DNA of 64,000 nt from Auriscalpium vulgare (lineage: Eukaryota; Basidiomycota; Agaricomycetes; Russulales; Auriscalpiaceae): assembly GCA_019915015.1 (NCBI GenBank), contig JAHBBC010000003.1, forward strand, positions 992,001 through 1,056,000, in the 5' to 3' direction. The notes below the pieces were generated by a model. The model saw only the letters and a program-made list of their open reading frames with translations, had not been told where the DNA came from and searched no databases. Position numbers and translations under genes: made by a program. Of this stretch, positions 54,639 to 64,000 are shown one piece after another (position 1 is the stretch's first letter; each line of letters begins with the position of its first letter).

Positions 54639-56638
54639 TCATGCGCTCGGTGCAGGGGATGGTGGTTCGTCGTCTCCCTCGTTCATAGCCACGTCAAGTG
54701 GTACGGATGGTGGGTTCCCAGCTGCTGGGCTTCCGTCAGCTATGACAGGTTCGTCGACGACGATAGGAGTACCAGTATTGCTGGGGTCGCCTTCCGACCC
54801 CGTTCCCATGGATCCTTGCGATCCGTTCTCATAGCGTGGGTCGGTTAGCACCGCATGTGCGAAATGACCCGAGGTTTCTGCCTCGTAATCCGCAAAGCCG
54901 GCTCGGGCTAGGTGCTCAACGACTGATTGTTCCGTTACCGGCGTCGTGATCCCAAAGTCCGGAGACGCTCCGATGGGATTGATGGTGACCCCATACTTCT
55001 CGCGAAGTCGTTGGTAGCCATCCACGGTCTGCACGATAGCCGCAGCTGCAAGAACGAATTCATCGCGTACCCGTTTACGCTCGGCCCATTCGTCCTTGAC
55101 TCCATCGTGCACCAGTCGCGCTATCCTCAGGTACGACAGGACGTCATTTGTGGGCGCAACGCTCGCGCCCCCATGTAGTCCACGCCGTTTGAACCCCCCG
55201 GGTATCGCTTGAAGTACGCGTGCCACCGTTTGGCAGAGTCCGCAAGGAAAGGTTGCGGGAGTTTCTTCGTTAATTCATCGCTTGCCGCCCATTGCGGTCG
55301 TTTATAGTGTCGTACCAGTAGCCTATGTCGAGCGTCGCGTTCGCTCTGCGGTGTTTCGCATGCTTCTTTATACCAACGCCCTAGCGTCTGAAGCGCGTTC
55401 CTATTCCCTGGTGTCTTGACCTCCTCGAATAGCCGGCGAATTTCTTCAACGTCCTGTAATGGTATAACCTGCTGTGAGCTGGTCCCCCCCCCTGAAGAAG
55501 AAGACGGCGCGTCGGCGTCGTCATCCTCGTCGGTGAGGAAGGCGTCAATCTCGGCGTCGGCATTCAACGTAGCGCGCGACGACGATGCGACGGGTTGTGT
55601 CGGCGCCCGCGGTACACCCCGCGTCGCCGGTCGTCCGTGCGAGAAGCCGCCACGCGCAGGCCCGGTCGGGATGCCGCGGTGCATGGTACGACCCCGGTTC
55701 GGCGTGGTCGGCGCAGTGCCGCTGTTCCCTTGGTACTGGAACGCGCGCTGGTCGTTCGGCGGCTCCGGCCAGGGAACCAGTCCAGGTCCATCGTACGGCG
55801 GGTCCCAAGGCCGATTGGCCCAGTCAGGCGCCCGAGAAGATGACGCCCAATTGTTCTCCATGGTGCGCGCGCCAGATGTATACGTATTCGGCCTCCAATC
55901 AGCAGCCCAGTTAGCTGCACCACCCCAGCCGCTCATTGCGTGCTGCGCGCCGTCGTTCGGCATCCAGGTGGTCCCGTCCGGCCATACGACGGGTTGACTT
56001 CCATGCGCATACATCCCCACCGGTGCGTACATACCTTGCGCGGGGTACGTACCCGTGAATTGCGCGGGAAAGCCCATGGCGTGTTCCTGTGACGTTCCAG
56101 CCGGTATTCCGGCTGGCCCAGGGTCGTGTACCACAGCGCTGGTCGTGCCGGTTGCGGTGCGAGGCGCCTCGCTTGCCGCTACGCGCGGCGTCTCCGTACG
56201 CGGTGCCAGTGCCTCGGCGTGCTCGGCTGCACGCCTCTTCCTGCTCGACCGCCCTTCACCAGGCGCGGGTTGATCCTCTCCCAGCGACATTGCGTCGTCC
56301 CCATGTTGGTCATGTCGTGCTGCCAATTGTGCACGCAAGCGCTCAATCTCATCTTCCCGCCGTCGAAGCCTATCTTTTAGGCGCTGAATCTCCTTCTCGT
56401 GGTCCTGATTGGCGCCCTCGCGCTTCTTGCTTGCCGCGATGTACGACGCGTCCTCCACCAAGATCGCTTCGGACACATGGAGGAAGTACGCACGGCAAAT
56501 CGGACACCCTGTCTTGTGAATGACCTGCTTGGTCATATGATCGTATAGCCATTGCAGCGTAGCGGCCTTGTCCGCTCGCTGCGACGATTGTCGCCCGTCC
56601 ATGTTGCATAGACGCTGAGAAGCCTCCTGTCCACCCAC
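54639..56638 (-). CDS. Third ORF downstream of chromovirus pol (zinc-binding plus coiled coil), one frameshift
   Basis: Minus frame 56638-55127 continues, after a shift near 55160, into 55226-54639 (about 660 residues in all). N-terminal: KTGCPICRAYFLHVSEA with a C-x2-C pair that could be half of a RING-like or other zinc site. Then a strong coiled coil of Glu/Arg heptads (IQRLKDRLRRREDEIERLRA). A long Gly/Pro/Trp-rich low-complexity region follows. The C-terminal domain has VKTPGNRNALQTLGRWYKEA, KRWHAYFKRYPGGSNGVDYM and RLVHDGVKDEWAERKRVRD. The stop lies 250 bases before the polypurine tract. The position after pol is unusual; the chromovirus at 2660-9750 has a counterpart. No enzyme motif recognised. 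Confidence 0.65.
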
Positions 56639-56707
56639 GGTGCGTCATCATCGCTTGGCAACTGTACAGCTGATAGCGTAATGATTCCCACGCCGGCCTT
56701 TTCCGAA

Positions 56708-58260
56708 CTACGACCGGCGTTTCGACGCAGTTCGCCGCGTCGACTTGCGCGCCGCCGTCTGCGGCGCATCCCTGTCACGGCCTCGCACTGCACTGGACTT
56801 CTTGGGTGCGGGCGTATGTGGTAGATCCTCTACCTTGCGTACCCCTTGGAGAGCTAAGTAGTTATCCAGCGCCTCAAGGTCATCGCAATTACTGCGCGGT
56901 TCCCAAGTGGCGTCCCCATAATTCCAGCGAACGAGGAAATGATACGACCGTTTGTCCCATTGGTGAGCCACGATTTCGTCTACAAGCCACTCCTGCTCAT
57001 CAGGCTCCCCCATGTCGAACGCTCGTCGCGTCTCCCGGTGCGGGAACAGAGCGTCATCGTTCTGTACATGCGGTCGAATCAAACTAGCGTGGAAGGTGGG
57101 ATGTATCCTGTGTTCTTTGAGCTCTATGGGTAAGTCCAAAGAATAAGTGGACGTGCCCTCGTCGTACGCAGTCACCGTAAACGGCCCTAAGTACTTAGGC
57201 ATCAACTTTCGTGCTCGCCCTTTTGGCATGGACAGGTTCTGCGTCGACAAGAACGCCTTGTCGCCAACCTTGATCCCTGGATCGACTCGCCGACGTTTGT
57301 TCGCTTGGTAAGTCTGCTGCACCCGGCTATCTATTATAGCATCATGCGCCATGGCCAACTGATGCCTCGCTCTTGCAGCGAATTCCTTCACCCCTCGAGC
57401 GGCTTTGTCGCTGATGGGAGTTCGGTGAGTTATGGGCATATACCCGTAATTCAATTCGAACGGCGCGAACGTGCTTGACCCATTAATCGTAGAGTTTATC
57501 GCAAACTCTGTCATAGGTATGTGTTCGACCCAGTCCGTTTGTTGCGGGTTTACTGACGCTCTCAATATCTGACCCACGGACCGAATTACTCGCTCCGATG
57601 CCCCATCAGTTTGGGGATGAAATGCGGTCGACATCAGTAATTTAGACCCAAGTAGTCGGTGCGTCTCTTTCCAGAACGCCGACGTAAACTTGGGATCTCG
57701 ATCCGAGACTATTGTCTCCGGTATCCCGTATAAGCGTACGATTTCCTTGACATACAACCATGCCAGGTCCGCCGCCTTGATCGTGGTATGCACGGGTATC
57801 AGGTGTACCATGCTGGTCAAGCGGCATATGACGACCCAGAGGTAATCGTATCCCCGTGACGGGGGAAATGGTCCCACAAAATCCATCCCAATGGACTGCC
57901 ACGGCGAGCTCGGTATAGGCATATTATGCAATAACCCGGCAGGTGCGCGAGTGTTTGTCTTTGACATCTGGCATGTCACGCAAGACTGACAGAATTTATC
58001 CACGTCTTTGCCAATTCCTGGCCACCAATACCAGCGTCGCAGATAATCCGTGGTCTTCTGCGTCCCCATATGTCCCAGTACTTGATGACCCTGATCAATC
58101 AAGAACTCAACGATGGATCTCTTCCCGTATACCCCTCATGGTATGCACAGTACCCGATCACCGGCTCGTTTCACCGTGGTCACTAACCCGTCTTCCATAG
58201 AAAACGTTGGGTATGCATCGATACATGTTGAAGAGAGCCATTGCTACGCACGGCAGGCGA
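56708..58260 (-). pseudogene. Chromovirus pol C-terminal half: integrase and chromodomain
   Basis: In the minus sense the region begins inside the integrase zinc domain (QGHQVLGHMGTQKTTDYLRR; CQSCVTCQMSK). The catalytic core follows, with MDFVGPFPPSRGYD, IVSDRDPKFTSAFWKETH and FHPQTDGASERVIR (D, D, E positions visible). Next comes the GPY-like module (KGRARKLMPKYLGPFTV), then a chromodomain (WLVDEIVAHQW; FLVRWNYGDATWEP) and a basic tail, ending at 56708. The open frame from 58102 to the stop is uninterrupted. Upstream RT and gag are missing because the sequence changes at about 58260. Chromodomains of this kind target integration to heterochromatin. Confidence 0.9.
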
Positions 58261-58594
58261 TTCCACGCAAGCATGGGAACTAAAGTGAAGAAGAATATAT
58301 CATGAATTCGAAGATGTAACAGTTGATACCTGTGACAAATTGGAGATTTCTTGGGAATGCAAAATTTTAAGGGTTTCCTTAGCTACTGATTGAGGTGTAT
58401 TTAATGAGATGAAAAGGGAGCTACAATTATATACTTACATATGATGAGTTCTACATGTTTGCATTTTGTTATTCGCTACAGTAGTGCTCAATGAAAGCAT
58501 TTAAGTTAAACATGTAGGTTATAAAAAGGATTATATATTATGCATAATATATATATATAAAGAATAAAGTAATTGAATTTAAAATCGATTTTTT
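58261..58594. other. AT-rich junction before the satellite
   Basis: About 330 AT-rich bases with runs such as ATTATGCATAATATATATAT. No gene. It separates the truncated chromovirus from the satellite array. Confidence 0.4.
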
Positions 58595-61500
58595 TCGGAA
58601 AACGCAGGTGAGCCTCGGGTGAACCCGTAAAGTGTACTTTACTTCGGACTCCGACGCGCTATTCTTCTCCTTGAAAGAACTGATTCCCAATGTGGAATCA
58701 GAACAGGATATGCTTCAAGAGATGTGTAGGGTGCCTAGGTCGAAAATGTACGAACCTTCAGGAAGTTGTAGACACCCTTCAAGAAAATGTATGGACCCTT
58801 CAAAGGTTTGTAGTCCCCCTTCAAGATGCACAGGCATGGCAGTTTGCGATCTTTAATTCTTCTGGACCGCAAATGAAAAGTAATCTTTCTTTATTTCGGT
58901 GAGCTCAAATATATTTCATATTGCACCTGCCCAGAAGCCAATAGAGCTGTCAATATTCAAATGTTGATATATGTCGCACTCAATAGCACTCAGCCTCTGA
59001 GCTGACCCAGCGACATTGAGTCTTTTAATATGTATTGTGCTCAGAAAGAATTTAATAATGCTCCGGAAAAACGCGGGTGAGCCTCGGGTGAACCCGTAAA
59101 GTGTACTTTACTTCGGACTCCGACGCGCTATTCTTCTCCTTGAAAGAACTGATTCCCAATGTGGAATCAGAACAGGATATGCTTCAAGAGATGTGTAGGG
59201 TGCCTAGGTCGAAAATGTACGAACCTTCAGGAAGTTGTAGACACCCTTCAAGAAAATGTATGGACCCTTCAAAGGTTTGTAGTCCCCCTTCAAGATGCAC
59301 AGGCATGGCAGTTTGCGATCTTTAATTCTTCTGGACCGCAAATGAAAAGTAATCTTTCTTTATTTCGGTGAGCTCAAATATATTTCATATTGCACCTGCC
59401 CAGAAGCCAATAGAGCTGTCAATATTCAAATGTTGATATATGTCGCACTCAATAGCACTCAGCCTCTGAGCTGACCCAGCGACATTGAGTCTTTTAATAT
59501 GTATTGTGCTCAGAAAGAATTTAATAATGCTCCGGAAAAACGCGGGTGAGCCTCGGGTGAACCCGTAAAGTGTACTTTACTTCGGACTCCGACGCGCTAT
59601 TCTTCTCCTTGAAAGAACTGATTCCCAATGTGGAATCAGAACAGGATATGCTTCAAGAGATGTGTAGGGTGCCTAGGTCGAAAATGTACGAACCTTCAGG
59701 AAGTTGTAGACACCCTTCAAGAAAATGTATGGACCCTTCAAAGGTTTGTAGTCCCCCTTCAAGATGCACAGGCATGGCAGTTTGCGATCTTTAATTCTTC
59801 TGGACCGCAAATGAAAAGTAATCTTTCTTTATTTCGGTGAGCTCAAATATATTTCATATTGCACCTGCCCAGAAGCCAATAGAGCTGTCAATATTCAAAT
59901 GTTGATATATGTCGCACTCAATAGCACTCAGCCTCTGAGCTGACCCAGCGACATTGAGTCTTTTAATATGTATTGTGCTCAGAAAGAATTTAATAATGCT
60001 CCGGAAAAACGCGGGTGAGCCTCGGGTGAACCCGTAAAGTGTACTTTACTTCGGACTCCGACGCGCTATTCTTCTCCTTGAAAGAACTGATTCCCAATGT
60101 GGAATCAGAACAGGATATGCTTCAAGAGATGTGTAGGGTGCCTAGGTCGAAAATGTACGAACCTTCAGGAAGTTGTAGACACCCTTCAAGAAAATGTATG
60201 GACCCTTCAAAGGTTTGTAGTCCCCCTTCAAGATGCACAGGCATGGCAGTTTGCGATCTTTAATTCTTCTGGACCGCAAATGAAAAGTAATCTTTCTTTA
60301 TTTCGGTGAGCTCAAATATATTTCATATTGCACCTGCCCAGAAGCCAATAGAGCTGTCAATATTCAAATGTTGATATATGTCGCACTCAATAGCACTCAG
60401 CCTCTGAGCTGACCCAGCGACATTGAGTCTTTTAATATGTATTGTGCTCAGAAAGAATTTAATAATGCTCCGGAAAAACGCGGGTGAGCCTCGGGTGAAC
60501 CCGTAAAGTGTACTTTACTTCGGACTCCGACGCGCTATTCTTCTCCTTGAAAGAACTGATTCCCAATGTGGAATCAGAACAGGATATGCTTCAAGAGATG
60601 TGTAGGGTGCCTAGGTCGAAAATGTACGAACCTTCAGGAAGTTGTAGACACCCTTCAAGAAAATGTATGGACCCTTCAAAGGTTTGTAGTCCCCCTTCAA
60701 GATGCACAGGCATGGCAGTTTGCGATCTTTAATTCTTCTGGACCGCAAATGAAAAGTAATCTTTCTTTATTTCGGTGAGCTCAAATATATTTCATATTGC
60801 ACCTGCCCAGAAGCCAATAGAGCTGTCAATATTCAAATGTTGATATATGTCGCACTCAATAGCACTCAGCCTCTGAGCTGACCCAGCGACATTGAGTCTT
60901 TTAATATGTATTGTGCTCAGAAAGAATTTAATAATGCTCCGGAAAAACGCGGGTGAGCCTCGGGTGAACCCGTAAAGTGTACTTTACTTCGGACTCCGAC
61001 GCGCTATTCTTCTCCTTGAAAGAACTGATTCCCAATGTGGAATCAGAACAGGATATGCTTCAAGAGATGTGTAGGGTGCCTAGGTCGAAAATGTACGAAC
61101 CTTCAGGAAGTTGTAGACACCCTTCAAGAAAATGTATGGACCCTTCAAAGGTTTGTAGTCCCCCTTCAAGATGCACAGGCATGGCAGTTTGCGATCTTTA
61201 ATTCTTCTGGACCGCAAATGAAAAGTAATCTTTCTTTATTTCGGTGAGCTCAAATATATTTCATATTGCACCTGCCCAGAAGCCAATAGAGCTGTCAATA
61301 TTCAAATGTTGATATATGTCGCACTCAATAGCACTCAGCCTCTGAGCTGACCCAGCGACATTGAGTCTTTTAATATGTATTGTGCTCAGAAAGAATTTAA
61401 TAATGCTCCGGAAAAACGCGGGTGAGCCTCGGGTGAACCCGTAAAGTGTACTTTACTTCGGACTCCGACGCGCTATTCTTCTCCTTGAAAGAACTGATTC

Positions 61501-64000
61501 CCAATGTGGAATCAGAACAGGATATGCTTCAAGAGATGTGTAGGGTGCCTAGGTCGAAAATGTACGAACCTTCAGGAAGTTGTAGACACCCTTCAAGAAA
61601 ATGTATGGACCCTTCAAAGGTTTGTAGTCCCCCTTCAAGATGCACAGGCATGGCAGTTTGCGATCTTTAATTCTTCTGGACCGCAAATGAAAAGTAATCT
61701 TTCTTTATTTCGGTGAGCTCAAATATATTTCATATTGCACCTGCCCAGAAGCCAATAGAGCTGTCAATATTCAAATGTTGATATATGTCGCACTCAATAG
61801 CACTCAGCCTCTGAGCTGACCCAGCGACATTGAGTCTTTTAATATGTATTGTGCTCAGAAAGAATTTAATAATGCTCCGGAAAAACGCGGGTGAGCCTCG
61901 GGTGAACCCGTAAAGTGTACTTTACTTCGGACTCCGACGCGCTATTCTTCTCCTTGAAAGAACTGATTCCCAATGTGGAATCAGAACAGGATATGCTTCA
62001 AGAGATGTGTAGGGTGCCTAGGTCGAAAATGTACGAACCTTCAGGAAGTTGTAGACACCCTTCAAGAAAATGTATGGACCCTTCAAAGGTTTGTAGTCCC
62101 CCTTCAAGATGCACAGGCATGGCAGTTTGCGATCTTTAATTCTTCTGGACCGCAAATGAAAAGTAATCTTTCTTTATTTCGGTGAGCTCAAATATATTTC
62201 ATATTGCACCTGCCCAGAAGCCAATAGAGCTGTCAATATTCAAATGTTGATATATGTCGCACTCAATAGCACTCAGCCTCTGAGCTGACCCAGCGACATT
62301 GAGTCTTTTAATATGTATTGTGCTCAGAAAGAATTTAATAATGCTCCGGAAAAACGCGGGTGAGCCTCGGGTGAACCCGTAAAGTGTACTTTACTTCGGA
62401 CTCCGACGCGCTATTCTTCTCCTTGAAAGAACTGATTCCCAATGTGGAATCAGAACAGGATATGCTTCAAGAGATGTGTAGGGTGCCTAGGTCGAAAATG
62501 TACGAACCTTCAGGAAGTTGTAGACACCCTTCAAGAAAATGTATGGACCCTTCAAAGGTTTGTAGTCCCCCTTCAAGATGCACAGGCATGGCAGTTTGCG
62601 ATCTTTAATTCTTCTGGACCGCAAATGAAAAGTAATCTTTCTTTATTTCGGTGAGCTCAAATATATTTCATATTGCACCTGCCCAGAAGCCAATAGAGCT
62701 GTCAATATTCAAATGTTGATATATGTCGCACTCAATAGCACTCAGCCTCTGAGCTGACCCAGCGACATTGAGTCTTTTAATATGTATTGTGCTCAGAAAG
62801 AATTTAATAATGCTCCGGAAAAACGCGGGTGAGCCTCGGGTGAACCCGTAAAGTGTACTTTACTTCGGACTCCGACGCGCTATTCTTCTCCTTGAAAGAA
62901 CTGATTCCCAATGTGGAATCAGAACAGGATATGCTTCAAGAGATGTGTAGGGTGCCTAGGTCGAAAATGTACGAACCTTCAGGAAGTTGTAGACACCCTT
63001 CAAGAAAATGTATGGACCCTTCAAAGGTTTGTAGTCCCCCTTCAAGATGCACAGGCATGGCAGTTTGCGATCTTTAATTCTTCTGGACCGCAAATGAAAA
63101 GTAATCTTTCTTTATTTCGGTGAGCTCAAATATATTTCATATTGCACCTGCCCAGAAGCCAATAGAGCTGTCAATATTCAAATGTTGATATATGTCGCAC
63201 TCAATAGCACTCAGCCTCTGAGCTGACCCAGCGACATTGAGTCTTTTAATATGTATTGTGCTCAGAAAGAATTTAATAATGCTCCGGAAAAACGCGGGTG
63301 AGCCTCGGGTGAACCCGTAAAGTGTACTTTACTTCGGACTCCGACGCGCTATTCTTCTCCTTGAAAGAACTGATTCCCAATGTGGAATCAGAACAGGATA
63401 TGCTTCAAGAGATGTGTAGGGTGCCTAGGTCGAAAATGTACGAACCTTCAGGAAGTTGTAGACACCCTTCAAGAAAATGTATGGACCCTTCAAAGGTTTG
63501 TAGTCCCCCTTCAAGATGCACAGGCATGGCAGTTTGCGATCTTTAATTCTTCTGGACCGCAAATGAAAAGTAATCTTTCTTTATTTCGGTGAGCTCAAAT
63601 ATATTTCATATTGCACCTGCCCAGAAGCCAATAGAGCTGTCAATATTCAAATGTTGATATATGTCGCACTCAATAGCACTCAGCCTCTGAGCTGACCCAG
63701 CGACATTGAGTCTTTTAATATGTATTGTGCTCAGAAAGAATTTAATAATGCTCCGGAAAAACGCGGGTGAGCCTCGGGTGAACCCGTAAAGTGTACTTTA
63801 CTTCGGACTCCGACGCGCTATTCTTCTCCTTGAAAGAACTGATTCCCAATGTGGAATCAGAACAGGATATGCTTCAAGAGATGTGTAGGGTGCCTAGGTC
63901 GAAAATGTACGAACCTTCAGGAAGTTGTAGACACCCTTCAAGAAAATGTATGGACCCTTCAAAGGTTTGTAGTCCCCCTTCAAGATGCACAGGCATGGCA
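58595..64000 (+). repeat. 469-bp satellite array, at least 11.5 copies
   Basis: Identical landmarks recur every 469 bases: ATGTGGAATCAGAAC at 58690, 59159, 59628 and so on to 63849. From the second copy on the units appear identical by eye; the first differs slightly at its left edge (AACGCAGGTG instead of AACGCGGGTG). The array runs off the window. Each unit has a short internal 21-base repeat starting CCTTCA, four times (e.g. 58756-58838), read in one frame as leucine heptads (NLQEVVDTLQENVWTLQ). A 70-codon open frame is kept in each unit, but I do not call it a gene. Confidence 0.95.

Noticed and set aside
58632..63592. Repeated 74- and 70-codon ORFs in the satellite
   Set aside because: Identical copies in every 469-bp unit, too short and without evidence of expression; treated as satellite content, though the heptad pattern is noted.
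58595..64000. CRISPR array
   Set aside because: Unit length 469 bp without unique spacers, in a eukaryotic context; this is a satellite.

Overview
This 64 kb window looks like a transposon graveyard from a mushroom-forming basidiomycete (Agaricomycetes). The evidence is the combination of a KDZ transposon, a Plavaka-type transposase, a Helitron with an N-terminal DUF6570-like region, chromodomain Ty3/gypsy elements (chromoviruses), a Ty1/copia element and a pogo/Fot1 element, with short GT-AG introns in the DNA transposon genes. I see no ordinary host gene, no rRNA and no convincing functional tRNA. All calls are from reading the sequence; no database search was possible.

Layout. 125-480 is a small element with 26-bp inverted ends. 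610-2657 holds two fragments of one copia family in opposite orientation. 2660-7025 and 9658-9750 are a decayed chromovirus whose downstream third ORF is split by a pogo element (7026-9657, TA duplication, 44-bp inverted ends). 9751-14381 is a frameshifted, 3'-truncated copia element. 14382 to about 18400 is a Plavaka-type transposon. 19225-29928 is a nearly intact 10.7 kb KDZ transposon with about 800-bp inverted ends, an 8-bp target duplication and mirrored 158-bp subterminal repeats. It carries three multi-exon genes: the transposase, a protein with two RNA:DNA-hybrid-binding (viroplasmin-like) domains, and a lineage-specific nuclear-looking protein.

30181-33772 is a long-LTR-like repeat split by a 2.3 kb foldback element with a 9-bp duplication. 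33773-34530 is GC-rich tandem repeat. 34702-46066 is a decayed Helitron on the minus strand (DUF6570-like region, HUH Rep, Pif1-like helicase, then a cysteine peptidase resembling ubiquitin-specific proteases). It is interrupted by a related non-autonomous element (38817-41382) and by an element with an 8-bp duplication (42182-43464). 46067-47635 is a second copy of the long LTR. 47644-49390 is a gypsy gag fragment. 50177-58260 is a chromovirus 3' half on the minus strand whose LTR is split by a 4 kb non-autonomous Helitron-like element. From 58595 to the end is a 469-bp satellite, at least 11.5 copies.

How the parts relate. The window is a stack of nested insertions: several empty sites can be read off directly from target duplications or from restored reading frames. 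The KDZ element and its two companion genes are the only block that looks recently mobile. The Helitron and its relatives share an unusual pair of ends, with an inverted motif at the 5' end and the matching motif upstream of a palindrome at the 3' end. This suggests that one Rep/helicase source mobilised several non-autonomous copies.
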